A stretch of DNA of 64,000 bases from Sphingopyxis sp. MSC1_008 (GTDB lineage: Bacteria; Pseudomonadota; Alphaproteobacteria; Sphingomonadales; Sphingomonadaceae), in NCBI RefSeq assembly GCF_023197165.1, contig NZ_JALPRD010000008.1, positions 175,157-239,156 of the forward strand, written 5' to 3'. The notes beneath the pieces were generated by a model. The model ran no database searches. It saw only the letters and a list, made by a program, of their open reading frames with translations, and had not been told where the DNA came from. Numbering within the stretch: position 1 is the first letter of the stretch; every line of letters starts with the position of its first letter. This document shows, piece by piece, positions 1 through 10,089 of this stretch. A program made the translations under genes and the position numbers.

Positions 1-215
<215 letters not shown>

Positions 216-251
216 GCAAGGGTCGACGCAGGCCTGAACAGGGGAGAGATC

Positions 252-1277
252 ATGTCGCTTCGCAGACTGTCGATGGCTTGCTTCGCGCTTGCCGCGCTCA
301 TGGCGCCGGCCCTGGCGCAAGATAACACGCAGCCCGCCTCGGCGCCCGACACCTATGTCCATCCGGACAAGGCCTATCTGTTCGCGCATATGAAGACCGG
401 TCATTACGGCATCCTTTATTATTCGGTCAGCCGCGACGGCCTCTATTGGACCGAGCTGAACGGCGGAAAGCCGGTGTCGAAGGATTATCACGGCCACGCT
501 TCGATCGCACAGGGCCCCGACGGGCGCTATTATCTGGTCGGCAACAAGAGCGACGAGGATCCGCTGATCCGTTTCTGGGTGTCGAACGACCTGGTGACTT
601 GGGCGCCCTATGGAACCTACCAACCCGACCTTCAGTCCGCGGTCGGGCTGGCCAATCCGCTGCAGCGCATCGGCGCGCCCAAGCTCTATTTCGACAAGCC
701 GTCGAAGCGCTTCCTGCTTAGCTGGCACACGCCGACCGTGCCGGGATCGGCGAGCGATCCCGAGCGCTATTGGGAAAGCCAGCGTACGCTTTATGTCCTG
801 TCGCCCGATCTCAAAAGCTTTGCCGGGCCGCCGCGGCGCCTGTTCGAATGGGAGATGGCGACGATCGACACCGTCATCCAGCCGAACCCCGAGGGCGGCT
901 ATTGCGCGCTCCTGAAGGACGAACGTTACCCCTCCTATGCCTGGACGACGGGCAAGACCGTCCGCATCACCTGCGCGAAGGACATGACCGGCCCCTATCC
1001 GACCCCCGGCCCGTCTCTCAGCCCCAATTTCCGTGAGGCGCCGACGATCATCCGCGCCCCGAACGGCGCCGACTGGCTGCTCTATTACGAGCAATATGCG
1101 GGCACCAGCTATGGCCTTTCGAAAGCGCCGCGGCTTGAGGGGCCGTGGTTCCAGATGTCGGGGAACAGCGGGGTGACCGAATGGAATCGCTACGCCGTGC
1201 CCGCAGGCGCGCGGCACGGATCGATGATCGAGATCAGCAAGGCGCAGTATGACAAGCTGGTCGCGGCCTTCAAATGA
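252..1277 (+). CDS. Secreted GH43-like glycoside hydrolase
   Basis: This 341-residue protein begins with a Sec signal peptide (basic R4-R5, hydrophobic core, likely cleavage after A-L-A at residue 22). The mature part has repeated beta-propeller-like segments (for example Y-Y-S-V-S-R-D-G-L-Y-W-T and G-R-Y-Y-L-V-G), as in GH43 and related five-bladed families. Candidate catalytic acids are D206 in an I-D-T context and E262 in an E-A-P-T-I context, but the classic GH43 triad is less clear here than in the gene at 9148. GGGGAGAG stands just before the ATG. It is the first plus-strand gene of the galactose locus, so a galactan, arabinogalactan or galactoside substrate is plausible. The exact subfamily is uncertain. 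Confidence 0.65.
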   Translation: MSLRRLSMACFALAALMAPALAQDNTQPASAPDTYVHPDKAYLFAHMKTGHYGILYYSVSRDGLYWTELNGGKPVSKDYHGHASIAQGPDGRYYLVGNKSDEDPLIRFWVSNDLVTWAPYGTYQPDLQSAVGLANPLQRIGAPKLYFDKPSKRFLLSWHTPTVPGSASDPERYWESQRTLYVLSPDLKSFAGPPRRLFEWEMATIDTVIQPNPEGGYCALLKDERYPSYAWTTGKTVRITCAKDMTGPYPTPGPSLSPNFREAPTIIRAPNGADWLLYYEQYAGTSYGLSKAPRLEGPWFQMSGNSGVTEWNRYAVPAGARHGSMIEISKAQYDKLVAAFK

Positions 1278-1301
1278 CATTGAGCCAAGTCAGGAAATAA
1301 T

Positions 1302-3116
1302 GTGACGGACGACAAGCAAGACGGCGGATCGAAGCGGCCGGCACTGAGGTCGCGGTCGTGGTTCGACAATCCCGACAATCCCGACATGACCGCGCTCTAT
1401 GTCGAGCGTTATCTGAACTATGGCCTGTCGCTCGAGGAATTGCAGTCGAACCGTCCGATCATCGGGATCGCGCAGACGGGCAGCGATCTTGTGCCGTGCA
1501 ATCGCCACCACATCATTCTCGCCGATCGGGTGAAGCAGGGGATCCGCGACGCGGGCGGCATCCCGATCGAATTTCCGGTACACCCCATTCAGGAAACGGG
1601 CAAGCGCCCGACGGCGGGGCTCGACCGCAACCTCGCCTATCTCGGGCTCGTCGAGACGCTCTATGGCTATCCGCTCGATGGGGTCGTGCTGACCATCGGC
1701 TGCGACAAGACCACCCCGGCGTGCCTGATGGCGGCGGCCACGGTGAACATTCCGGCGGCCGCGCTGTCGGTCGGGCCGATGATCAACGGCTGGTACAAGG
1801 GGCAGCGCACCGGGTCGGGGACGATCGTGTGGAAAGCGCGCGAAATGCTCGCGGCGGGCGAGATCGACTATAAAGGCTTCGTCGAACTCGTCGCCTCGTC
1901 GGCGCCGTCGACCGGCTATTGCAACACGATGGGCACCGCGACGACAATGAACAGCCTGGCCGAAGCGCTAGGCATGGCGTTGCCGGGCTCGGCGGCGATC
2001 CCCGCGCCGTATCGCGATCGCCAGGAATGCGCGTGGCAGACCGGCCGCACGATCGTCGAGATGGTCCATGCCGATCGCAAGCCCTCCGACATCCTGACCC
2101 GCGCCGCGTTCCTGAATGCGATCAAGGTCAATGCCGCGCTCGGCGGCTCGACGAATGCGCCGATCCATCTCAATGCGATCGCGCGGCATATCGGGGTCGA
2201 GCTGACGATGGACGACTGGCAGCGCGAAGGCGAGGATGTTCCCCTGCTCGTCAACCTGCAGCCCGCGGGCGAATATCTGGGCGAGGATTTCTATCGCGCC
2301 GGCGGCGTCCCGGCGGTGATCGGTGAGTTGCTACGTCAGGGGTTGCTCGACGGGACCGTGCTGACCGCCAACGGCCGCACGCTCGCTGAAAATTGCGGCG
2401 AAGCCGTGACGCAGGACGCGGCGGTGATCCGGCCCTTTGCGTCGCCGCTTCGCGAGGATGCGGGGTTGATGGTGCTCAGCGGCAATCTGTTCGATTCGGC
2501 GGTGATGAAGGCGAGCGTGATCTCCGACGCCTTCCGCGCGCGCTATCTGTCGGACCCCGATCGGCCGAATGTCTTCGAGGGCCGCGCGATCGTCTTTGAC
2601 GGGCCCGAAGATTATCATGCGCGCATCGACGATCCCGCGCTCGGCATCGACGAGGATTGCATTCTTGTTATCCGCGGTGCCGGACCGATCGGCTATCCCG
2701 GCGGCGCCGAAGTCGTGAACATGCAGCCCCCCGTCGCGCTCATCAAGCGCGGGATTCATACTTTGCCCTGCATCGGCGACGGGCGGCAGTCGGGCACGTC
2801 GGGCAGCCCGTCGATCCTGAACGCATCGCCCGAGGCCGCCGCCGGCGGCGGCCTCGGGCTGCTGGCGACGGGCGACATCATTCGCGTCGATCTGGTCCGC
2901 CGGACCGCCGACATGCTGGTCGAAGACGCCGAGCTTGCGGTACGGCGCGCCCGGCTTGAGCAAGCTGGCGGCTATGCCTATCCAGCTTCGCAGACGCCGT
3001 GGCAGGAAATTCAGCGCCAACTGGTCGGTCAGTTCGATAGCGGCGCCGCGCTCGAGGACGCGACCAGATTTCAGCGCCTCGCCCAAAATGCCGGCCTGCC
3101 GAGGGACAGCCATTGA
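1302..3116 (+). CDS. IlvD/Edd-family sugar-acid dehydratase (probable galactonate or arabonate dehydratase)
   Basis: This 604-residue protein is full length for the IlvD/Edd superfamily and starts with GTG behind CAGGAAA. Cysteines 66, 134 and 207 sit in C-N-R-H-H, G-C-D-K-T and G-Y-C-N-T contexts. They match the three [2Fe-2S] ligands of L-arabonate-type dehydratases, and K136 matches the carbamylated metal-binding lysine. The conserved serine-rich [10 protein letters not shown] stretch is at about 493-502. The enzyme removes water from a sugar acid to give a 2-keto-3-deoxy acid. Next to a lactonase, KDGal kinase and KDPGal aldolase, galactonate is the likely substrate, replacing the enolase-type DgoD of E. 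coli. Its stop overlaps the next start by four bases. Confidence 0.85.
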   Translation: MTDDKQDGGSKRPALRSRSWFDNPDNPDMTALYVERYLNYGLSLEELQSNRPIIGIAQTGSDLVPCNRHHIILADRVKQGIRDAGGIPIEFPVHPIQETGKRPTAGLDRNLAYLGLVETLYGYPLDGVVLTIGCDKTTPACLMAAATVNIPAAALSVGPMINGWYKGQRTGSGTIVWKAREMLAAGEIDYKGFVELVASSAPSTGYCNTMGTATTMNSLAEALGMALPGSAAIPAPYRDRQECAWQTGRTIVEMVHADRKPSDILTRAAFLNAIKVNAALGGSTNAPIHLNAIARHIGVELTMDDWQREGEDVPLLVNLQPAGEYLGEDFYRAGGVPAVIGELLRQGLLDGTVLTANGRTLAENCGEAVTQDAAVIRPFASPLREDAGLMVLSGNLFDSAVMKASVISDAFRARYLSDPDRPNVFEGRAIVFDGPEDYHARIDDPALGIDEDCILVIRGAGPIGYPGGAEVVNMQPPVALIKRGIHTLPCIGDGRQSGTSGSPSILNASPEAAAGGGLGLLATGDIIRVDLVRRTADMLVEDAELAVRRARLEQAGGYAYPASQTPWQEIQRQLVGQFDSGAALEDATRFQRLAQNAGLPRDSH

Positions 3117-3973
3117 GTGCTTTCGCAATTGTCGAGCGCGATACGCGCGACCGGCTGGGCGAGGGGCCCTTGTGGTCTCCGCGCGACAATGCGCTGTACT
3201 GGGTCGACATCCTTGGCTGCGGGCTCAATCGGTTCGACCTCGCGGGCGGGGATGTAGCCCGCTGGACGCTCGCCGAGCCGATCGGCTGGGTGATCGAACG
3301 CGCGCCGGGCGACGGTTTTATCGCGGGGCTGCAAAGCGGTTTCGCCGAGCTGCGGCTCGATCCGCTGACGGTGACGCCGTTCCACGACCCCGAGCCCGAC
3401 CTGCCCGCGAACCGGATGAACGACGCCAAGGCCGACGACGCGGGGCGCATCTGGGCGGGGACGATGCCGTTCGATTGCGAAGGCGCGAGTGGAAGCCTCT
3501 ATCGGCTCGATCCCGATCGCCGCGTCACGCGGGTCGATACCGGCTATACGATCGCGAACGGCCCCGCACTGATGCCCGGCGGCGAGCATCTGTTCCATAC
3601 CGACAGCAAGCTGGGGCACGTCTATCGCTACCGCATCGCCAACGACGGCAGCCTGCACGATCGCGCCATCTTCCTCGATTTTTCGGATAGCGACGGCACC
3701 CCCGACGGCATGACCTTCGATGCCGAGGGCGGGCTGTGGATCGCGCTCTGGGGTGCGGGGCGCATCGAACGCTATGCGCCCGACGCCAACCTCGACCGCA
3801 GCATCGCGCTGCCCGCGCTGCAACTCACCAGCTGTGCCTTCGCGGGCGCCGATTTGGACCGCCTGTTCGTCACCTCGGCCGCAGAGGACGACGCCGTGTC
3901 GCCGCACTCCGGCGCGTTGTTCGAGGTCGATGCCGGGGTCCGGGGGTTTGCTCCACGTCAATTCGCAAGTTAA
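3113..3973 (+). CDS. SMP-30/gluconolactonase-family lactonase
   Basis: This 286-residue protein is a typical six-bladed propeller lactonase. The divalent-metal ligands of the family are visible: E17 in G-E-G-P-L-W, N149 in I-A-N-G-P and D198 in P-D-G-M, with N103 as the additional active-site asparagine in N-R-M-N-D. The start is TTG, overlapping the TGA stop of the dehydratase (TTGA), which implies translational coupling. The protein lacks a signal peptide and should act in the cytoplasm. The expected reaction is hydrolysis of the aldonolactone made by the sugar dehydrogenase, to galactonate or arabonate. An in-frame start further downstream cannot be excluded. Confidence 0.85.
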   Translation: MSAFAIVERDTRDRLGEGPLWSPRDNALYWVDILGCGLNRFDLAGGDVARWTLAEPIGWVIERAPGDGFIAGLQSGFAELRLDPLTVTPFHDPEPDLPANRMNDAKADDAGRIWAGTMPFDCEGASGSLYRLDPDRRVTRVDTGYTIANGPALMPGGEHLFHTDSKLGHVYRYRIANDGSLHDRAIFLDFSDSDGTPDGMTFDAEGGLWIALWGAGRIERYAPDANLDRSIALPALQLTSCAFAGADLDRLFVTSAAEDDAVSPHSGALFEVDAGVRGFAPRQFAS

Positions 3974-4039
3974 TTATCATATTAAACGGCTTTACTCGCA
4001 AAAAGGTGCGTGATAGACCATGAATAGGGAGAGATCATC
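3974..4039 (+). promoter_or_regulatory. AT-rich intergenic promoter candidate before the mutarotase gene
   Basis: This 66-base gap is AT-rich at its start (TTAATTATCATATTAAAC) and contains ATCATATTA at 3976-3984, close to the motifs at 180-188 and 10919-10927. It ends with a good GGGAGAGA ribosome-binding site before the ATG at 4040. It probably gives the downstream secreted-enzyme genes a second promoter under the same regulator. No -35/-10 pair was assigned. Confidence 0.35.
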
Positions 4040-5185
4040 ATGAAGGCGAAGCTTGCGGCATCGCTCGCAATCGGAGCGGCCGGCTGGGCGCTGGCCCTTG
4101 CCCCCGCGGATGCGGCGGAAACCCAGCGGAAGCCTTTTGGGGCGCTGCCAGACGGACGGCAGGTCGAGGCGGTGACGCTGACCAACGCCAAGGGCGTTTC
4201 GGCGACGATCATCAACTGGGGCGCCGCGATCCAGTCGCTGATGATGCCCGACAAGCAGGGCAAAGTCGCCGACGTCCAGCTCGGTTACCCCTCGATCGAC
4301 GGTTATCTGGCCAAATCCGAATATTTCGGTGCGACGGTCGGACGCTTCGCCAACCGCATCGCGAAAGGCAAGTTCAGCCTCGACGGCAAAAATTATCAGA
4401 CGCCGGTCAACAACATCGGCAATTCGCTCCATGGCGGCACCGCCGGTTTCGACAAGGTGCTGTGGGAGGTTGTCGAGGTCAAGCAGGGCGACACGGCGTC
4501 GGTCACGCTGCGCTATGTCAGCCCCGACGGCGATCAAGGGTATCCAGGCAAGCTCACCGTGCTGGCGACCTATTCGCTCAACGAGAAGAACGAACTTGGC
4601 ATTGAATATCGCGCGACGACCGACAAGCCGACGATCGTCAACATCACCAACCATGGCTATTGGAATCTCGCCGGCGAGGGATCGGGGCATGGGGCGATGG
4701 GGCATGTGCTGACGATCCCCGCAGCGGCTTATACGCCGGTCGACGAAACGCTGATTCCGACCGGCGTGTTCCAGCCCGTCGCGGGCACGGTGTTCGATTT
4801 CAACACGCCGCACGCGGTCGGCGAGCGGGTGCGCGACGCGAGCGATCCGCAGATCGTGATCGGTAAGGGCTATGACCATAATTTCGTCGTCGCCAAGACC
4901 GTTTCAAAGACGCTGCGCCAGCTCGCGCGGGTCGAGGAACCCGTTTCGGGCCGCGGCTTCGAGCTTTGGTCAAACCAGCCCGGTGTTCAGTTCTATTCGG
5001 GCAATTTCCTCGACGGCACCGTCATTGGCAAGGCGGGCAGGCTCTATCGTCAGGGCGATGCGATCGTACTCGAGCCGCAGATTTTTCCGGACACGCCGAA
5101 CCAGCCTGCACTCGGTTCGGCTCGGCTGGCCCCGGGTCAGACCTATATAAACAAGATGGTTTACCGTCTCTTTTTCGGAGAGTGA
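4040..5185 (+). CDS. galM: Exported aldose 1-epimerase (mutarotase)
   Basis: This 381-residue protein has a Sec signal peptide ending near A-D-A-A at residue 26, so it is predicted to be periplasmic. The GalM active site is present: H131 in N-S-L-H-G-G, H205 in N-I-T-N-H-G-Y-W-N-L, and the general base E345 in L-E-P-Q. It interconverts alpha and beta anomers of galactose or glucose. Placed between the oxidation genes and a secreted glycosidase, it would equilibrate freshly released sugar before uptake. One base separates its stop from the next start, so the two genes are surely cotranscribed. The family is certain; the precise sugar is inferred. Confidence 0.92.
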   Translation: MKAKLAASLAIGAAGWALALAPADAAETQRKPFGALPDGRQVEAVTLTNAKGVSATIINWGAAIQSLMMPDKQGKVADVQLGYPSIDGYLAKSEYFGATVGRFANRIAKGKFSLDGKNYQTPVNNIGNSLHGGTAGFDKVLWEVVEVKQGDTASVTLRYVSPDGDQGYPGKLTVLATYSLNEKNELGIEYRATTDKPTIVNITNHGYWNLAGEGSGHGAMGHVLTIPAAAYTPVDETLIPTGVFQPVAGTVFDFNTPHAVGERVRDASDPQIVIGKGYDHNFVVAKTVSKTLRQLARVEEPVSGRGFELWSNQPGVQFYSGNFLDGTVIGKAGRLYRQGDAIVLEPQIFPDTPNQPALGSARLAPGQTYINKMVYRLFFGE

Positions 5186-5186
5186 G

Positions 5187-6317
5187 ATGCTTCGTACGTT
5201 GATGGCGCTCGTTTGCGCCGCGCTGTTCCTGATATCGCCCGCGCATGCCGCCGAACGCTGGACCAAGGCGCAGGCGCACAGCTGGTACGAGGCGCAGCCG
5301 TGGCTCGTCGGGGCCAATTACAACCCCGCGACCGCGATCAACCAGTTCGAGATGTGGCAGGCGGAAACCTTCGATCCCGCAACGATCGACAAGGAACTCG
5401 GTTGGGCGTCGGCGATGGGCATGAACACGATGCGCGTCTATCTGCACAACCTGCTCTGGGAAAATGATCCCGAGGGGCTGAAGCAGCGGATGGACCAGTT
5501 CCTCGCCATCGCGGCGAAGCACAAGATCAAACCGATGTTCGTGCTGTTCGACAGTTGCTGGGACCCGAACCCCGTTGCGGGGCCGCAGCATCCGCCGATC
5601 CCCGGCGTCCACAACAGCGGCTGGATGCAAGCGCCGGGCGCTGCGCGGCTTGCCGACAAATCGCAGCATGGCAAGCTCGAAGCCTATGTGAAGGACGTCG
5701 TCGGCCGTTTCGCGAACGACGATCGCGTCCTCGCCTGGGACGTCTGGAACGAGCCGAACAACGACGGCGGCGGCAATTACAAGCCGACGCCTAACAAGAA
5801 GGCGATGGTTGCCGGCCTGCTGGGTCAGGTGTTCGACTGGACGCGGAGCGCGAAGCCGAAACAGCCACTGACAAGCGGGCTGTGGATCGGCGACGAATGG
5901 TCGGACGTGAACAAGCTCGATGCGGTCGAGAAGATTCAGGTCGCGCAGTCGGACGTCATTTCCTTCCACGACTATAATTGGCCCGAGACGTTTGAACGCC
6001 GCGTCAAGCAACTCCAGGTCTATGGCCGGCCGCTGCTGTGCACCGAATATATGGCGCGCGGCAATGGATCGACCTTCGACGGCTCGCTGCCGCTGGGCAA
6101 GAAATATGGCGTCGCGATGATCAACTGGGGCTTCGTCGACGGCAAGTCGCAGACGCGGCTCCCTTGGGACAGCTGGAAAAAGCCCTACACCGGCGATGAG
6201 CCGCCGATCTGGTTCCATGAGGTTCTGCGCAGCGACGGGACGCCCTATCGCCAGGCGGAAGTCGACCTGATCAAGCGTCTGACCGCCGCGCCGAAGGGTG
6301 TCGTGCCGACGAAATAA
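5187..6317 (+). CDS. Secreted GH5-like (clan GH-A) glycoside hydrolase
   Basis: This 376-residue protein has a signal peptide (cleavage near H-A-A at about 21-22) followed by a TIM-barrel hydrolase. The acid/base is E189 in D-V-W-N-E-P-N, and the nucleophile is probably E287 in L-L-C-T-E-Y-M-A. H261 in S-F-H-D-Y-N-W fits the usual barrel-strand position. These are clan GH-A hallmarks, closest to GH5 and related families often labelled cellulase or xylanase. The start follows the mutarotase stop directly, with TCGGAGAG as ribosome-binding site inside the upstream gene. A beta-galactan or mixed hemicellulose substrate would fit the locus; the sequence alone does not settle it. Confidence 0.75.
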   Translation: MLRTLMALVCAALFLISPAHAAERWTKAQAHSWYEAQPWLVGANYNPATAINQFEMWQAETFDPATIDKELGWASAMGMNTMRVYLHNLLWENDPEGLKQRMDQFLAIAAKHKIKPMFVLFDSCWDPNPVAGPQHPPIPGVHNSGWMQAPGAARLADKSQHGKLEAYVKDVVGRFANDDRVLAWDVWNEPNNDGGGNYKPTPNKKAMVAGLLGQVFDWTRSAKPKQPLTSGLWIGDEWSDVNKLDAVEKIQVAQSDVISFHDYNWPETFERRVKQLQVYGRPLLCTEYMARGNGSTFDGSLPLGKKYGVAMINWGFVDGKSQTRLPWDSWKKPYTGDEPPIWFHEVLRSDGTPYRQAEVDLIKRLTAAPKGVVPTK

Positions 6318-6354
6318 CGCCCTTCCAATCTCTCAAATTTTTTGTGCCTGAATA

Positions 6355-6369
6355 ATTTGTATTACAAAT
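6355..6369. promoter_or_regulatory. 15-bp perfect palindrome upstream of the TonB receptor gene
   Basis: ATTTGTA-T-TACAAAT is a perfect inverted repeat with a single central base. It lies in the only AT-rich stretch between the GH5-like gene and the receptor gene, 65 bases before the ATG at 6434. Its size and position suit a dimeric repressor operator. It differs from the ATCATATWA motif found elsewhere in the locus, so a second regulator is possible. Confidence 0.4.
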
Positions 6370-6433
6370 AAGATATTTAAAATCAACAAGATCGGGTGAA
6401 ACACCACCTGGCAGCTCTATGGGGAGACGACCG

Positions 6434-9148
6434 ATGAAGACCAGATTGTTCATGTTTACGAGTGCGTCGATGGCGGCCATGCTCGCATCGGCGTCCGCCG
6501 CGGCGCAGACGTCGGACGAGCAAGTCGAAACCGGCAGCGTGGCCAGCGAAGGCACCGCGGCGACCGATCGCGAAATCGTCGTGACCGGCCAGCGCGCCAG
6601 CCTGCAGGCGGCCCGCAACATCAAGCGCAATTCGGACCAGGTGGTCGAGGTTATCGTCGCCGACGACATCGGAAAATTTCCCGACTCCACCGTGGCGGCC
6701 GCGTTGCAACGCGTTCCCGGCATCCAGACCGTCAACGGCTTTAACAACGAGGTCGTCAGCCCGCTTGTGCGCGGCATCGGCGATATTTTGACGACCCTCG
6801 ACGGGCGCGAGATCTTCACCGGCGTCGGCCGCGGTTTCGCCTTTCAGGACCTGCCCGCCGAGGCGCTGGCGGGGGCCGAGGTCTATAAATCCAACTCGGC
6901 CAATCTGCTCGAAGGCGGGGTCGCCGGCGTGATCAACCTCAAGCTGCAAAAGCCGTTCAATTTCAAGGAAGGCGTCAGCGTCGCGCTCAACGCGCGCGGC
7001 AGCTATGGCAAGGAAGTCGACAAGTTCAGCTATACGATCGGCGGCTTGATCAGCGGTCGCTGGAACGTCGGCGACGGCGAATTTGGCGCGCTCCTCAACA
7101 TTTCCTATTCGGATCAGAATTTCAACCGGCCGATCTCGTTCAACTGCGACCCGCGCTCGGGCTCCAACGGCCCTCCGGGTGCCGCGGGGATCGTGCTGCC
7201 GACCTGCGTCGGCGGGCTGACCGATACCGGCGGCTATCGCCGCCCGCAGGCGAACCTCGCGCTGCAGTGGAAACCGACCCCCGAACTCGAGCTGTACGTC
7301 GACGGTCTCTATAGTGGCTATCGCTCGCGCTTCGCCACCAATTTCATCTTCTCCGACATTTTCGCGGCGCAGAGCATCACCAATGCGGTGGCGGGCAGCG
7401 AATGTTTCACGGCACAGGTCGACGGCGGCGGCTTTCCAACCAGCAATGGCGGGACCACCCAGAATCTGTGCCTTGGCGAAAGTGCGACCTTCAACAATGT
7501 TCCCGGCCTCACCAGCACGCAGGCCAAGCGCGACAAGACCGACCAATGGCTGATCGCTGGCGGCATGCGCTACGATAACGACCGCATCCATTTCGACACC
7601 GATCTTTCCTATTTCGACACGACGTTCAAGGCGCGCAACATCATCGTCGATATCGGCAAGACGATCCCCGCGGTGAATGTCATCATCAACGACAACGGGC
7701 ATGGGACGACCGTGATGACGGGCGATCCGCTCAGCGATCCGAATGATTTCCGCTTCGCGAACAGCCTGTTCCAGGACATCAACACCTCGAAAAGCTCGCT
7801 GAAGGCGTGGCGGACCGACTTCGCCTACGACGTCGAAAGCTTCATCGACCAGATCCAGGTCGGCTTCCGCTATGCCGACCGCAAGGCGTCGTTCGAAGGC
7901 TTTGCCGGCGGCCCCGCCGCGCCCGGCGGCAACCGCGTGACGCTGGTCAATTCGGTCGGCCTGCCGGCGGATTTCCTGATCCTGTCGCCGGCATCGATCC
8001 CCTTCATCAACAACGGCGCGAACTGGTACACCCCCGACCCCGATTTTCTGCGCGAAAACACCGACCTGCTGCGCCAGCTCTATGGCGCACCGTCGGGTGA
8101 CCCCGCGCCCGACCCGTCGCGCAGCTACCGCGCGAACGAAAAGACGATGTCGGGCTATGCGCAGATCAAATATGCCGCCGACCTCGGCGGCGACATGTTG
8201 GTCGATGGCCTTGTCGGGGTGCGCTGGGTGACCAACGACCGCGACCTGCAAGGAACGGGGCGGGTCAGCGGCGTGCTGACCCCGGTACGGCGCTCGACCA
8301 GCGAAACCGATTTCCTGCCCAACGCGAGCGTCCGCCTGAAGCTTTCGCCCGAACTGCAGCTCCGCGCCAGCTATGCGCGTACGCTATCGCGTCCGACATT
8401 CGGCGATCTTAATCCGGGTCTGTTCTACGAAGTGCCGAACAACGCCAACATCCGCCCCAACGGCAGCGGCGGCAACCCTGACCTGCGCTCGCAGAAATCG
8501 GACGCGTGGGATGCGACGGCGGAATATTATTTCGGCCCGTCGAGCTATGTATCGGCCGCGGTCTATTATCGCGAGATCAAGGATCGCGTGGCGATCGGCG
8601 TCGAGCCCGAGGTTATCGACGGCATCACCTATAACATCTCGCGTCCGCGCAACCTGGGCGGCGCGCAGTTGAAGGGGGTCGAGGTTAGCGGCCAGGTCTT
8701 CTTCGATTTCCTGCCCGAAGGGCTCGACGGCCTCGGCATGTTCGGAAACTTCACGATCGCCGACAGCAAGATCAAGACCCCGACCGACCCGCTCGTCGGC
8801 GAACCGTTGCTCGGCGTGTCGAAATACAGCTATAATATCGGCGGTCTGTACGAGAAATACGGCATCACGGCGCGCGTCGTTTACACGTGGCGTGGCAAGT
8901 TCAACGAGGGTCTGTTCGGCGGCGGCTTGCTGGTCCCGGGCGACGGCGCGAAATTCAACCGCGTCAAGGCGAACGGCCGGCTCGATTTCTCGGTCAGCTA
9001 TGACATCAACGAGAATCTGGCGCTCAGCGTCGACGGGGTGAATGTCCTCAAGAGCAAATATCACAGCTATTTCCACACGCCGGGCTTCCCGCACGACATT
9101 CGGGTTGACGACAGCTTCTATGGGGCGAGCCTGCGCGCGCGCTTCTGA
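6434..9148 (+). CDS. TonB-dependent outer-membrane receptor
   Basis: This 904-residue receptor starts at the ATG with GGGGAGA six bases upstream; an ATG 15 bases earlier lacks a ribosome-binding site. A signal peptide ends near S-A-A-A-Q. A TonB box-like E-I-V-V-T-G-Q follows, then a plug domain (A-D-D-I-G-K-F-P-D, A-L-Q-R-V-P-G-I) and a long beta-barrel ending in the terminal phenylalanine expected for outer-membrane insertion. It resembles the sugar-oligomer TonB receptors common in sphingomonads. Flanking glycosidases indicate import of galactose-containing oligosaccharides into the periplasm. The TGA stop shares its last base with the next ATG. Confidence 0.93.
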   Translation: MKTRLFMFTSASMAAMLASASAAAQTSDEQVETGSVASEGTAATDREIVVTGQRASLQAARNIKRNSDQVVEVIVADDIGKFPDSTVAAALQRVPGIQTVNGFNNEVVSPLVRGIGDILTTLDGREIFTGVGRGFAFQDLPAEALAGAEVYKSNSANLLEGGVAGVINLKLQKPFNFKEGVSVALNARGSYGKEVDKFSYTIGGLISGRWNVGDGEFGALLNISYSDQNFNRPISFNCDPRSGSNGPPGAAGIVLPTCVGGLTDTGGYRRPQANLALQWKPTPELELYVDGLYSGYRSRFATNFIFSDIFAAQSITNAVAGSECFTAQVDGGGFPTSNGGTTQNLCLGESATFNNVPGLTSTQAKRDKTDQWLIAGGMRYDNDRIHFDTDLSYFDTTFKARNIIVDIGKTIPAVNVIINDNGHGTTVMTGDPLSDPNDFRFANSLFQDINTSKSSLKAWRTDFAYDVESFIDQIQVGFRYADRKASFEGFAGGPAAPGGNRVTLVNSVGLPADFLILSPASIPFINNGANWYTPDPDFLRENTDLLRQLYGAPSGDPAPDPSRSYRANEKTMSGYAQIKYAADLGGDMLVDGLVGVRWVTNDRDLQGTGRVSGVLTPVRRSTSETDFLPNASVRLKLSPELQLRASYARTLSRPTFGDLNPGLFYEVPNNANIRPNGSGGNPDLRSQKSDAWDATAEYYFGPSSYVSAAVYYREIKDRVAIGVEPEVIDGITYNISRPRNLGGAQLKGVEVSGQVFFDFLPEGLDGLGMFGNFTIADSKIKTPTDPLVGEPLLGVSKYSYNIGGLYEKYGITARVVYTWRGKFNEGLFGGGLLVPGDGAKFNRVKANGRLDFSVSYDINENLALSVDGVNVLKSKYHSYFHTPGFPHDIRVDDSFYGASLRARF

Positions 9149-10089
9149 TGATATCCCGTCGGTGGGCGTGGGCGGCCGCGGCAGCGATGCTGCTGCCGGG
9201 TCCGGTCACGCCCGCCGCTTTTTCCGGGCCGGAATCGATTGTCGGGGCCGACCCGCATGCGGTGGCGATCGGCGACGAATTATGGGTCTATCCGACCGAC
9301 GGCGGCGGCGGGGACCGGCTGTCGGCGTGGACGACGCGCGATTTGCGGCACTGGCGGTTTCGCGGCGTCATCCTGCGCTGTGACGCGATAGGCTGGATCG
9401 ACGATGACGGCGCTCCGCGCCACTATCTCTGGGCGCCGGCGCTGATCGCGGCGAACGGTCGCTATTATCTCTTCTATTCGGTCGGTCCGCAAAACCCCAC
9501 GCCCAGCCGGATCGGCGTCGCGGTCGCCGATCGGCCGCAGGGCCCGTTCACGGACTCCGGCCGCCCGCTGCTCACCGGCGGTGAGGGGTTCGAGGCCATC
9601 GACCCGATGGTATATCGCGATCCCGCGAGCGGCCGTTTCTACCTTTACGCCGGCGGCAGCGCCGGATCGCGCCTTCGCATCTACCGGCTGGCGGAGGACC
9701 TGCTGTCGATCGTCGATGAGGTCGCGACCGAACAGCCGCCCCATTTTACCGAGGGCGCCTTCATGCACGAACGCGCCGGTGTCTATTATCTGTCCTACAG
9801 CCACGGCGCATGGAACAGCGCGGGCTATTCGGTTCATTATGCGACCGGCCCTTCGCCCGTCGGCCCTTGGCGCTATCGCGGTGTGCTGCTGCAATCCGAT
9901 GCGGCCTATCAGGGTCCGGGACATCACAGCTTCGTTCGCGCGCCCGTCAGCGGCGACTGGCTGATCGTCTATCACCGCTGGCCGACACGCGACAAAAGCG
10001 CGCCGTTGCAGGGCAAACGCCGCATAGCGGTCGAGCGCGTCCGCTACGCGCCCGACGGGGCGATCCTGCCGATTACCATGACCGACTAG
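9148..10089 (+). CDS. Secreted GH43-family glycosidase
   Basis: This 313-residue protein has a signal peptide (cleavage near P-A-A-F-S at about 26) and an unusually clear GH43 triad. The base is D35 in G-A-D-P-H-A, the pKa modulator is D152 in I-D-P-M-V, and the acid is E202 in T-E-G-A-F. W-A-P-A-L and the closing propeller blades are also present. GH43 enzymes are mostly arabinofuranosidases, xylosidases or exo-beta-galactosidases. It is translationally coupled to the TonB receptor (TGATG). Its TAG stop overlaps the stop of the convergent regulator gene within a CTAG. Confidence 0.87.
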   Translation: MISRRWAWAAAAAMLLPGPVTPAAFSGPESIVGADPHAVAIGDELWVYPTDGGGGDRLSAWTTRDLRHWRFRGVILRCDAIGWIDDDGAPRHYLWAPALIAANGRYYLFYSVGPQNPTPSRIGVAVADRPQGPFTDSGRPLLTGGEGFEAIDPMVYRDPASGRFYLYAGGSAGSRLRIYRLAEDLLSIVDEVATEQPPHFTEGAFMHERAGVYYLSYSHGAWNSAGYSVHYATGPSPVGPWRYRGVLLQSDAAYQGPGHHSFVRAPVSGDWLIVYHRWPTRDKSAPLQGKRRIAVERVRYAPDGAILPITMTD

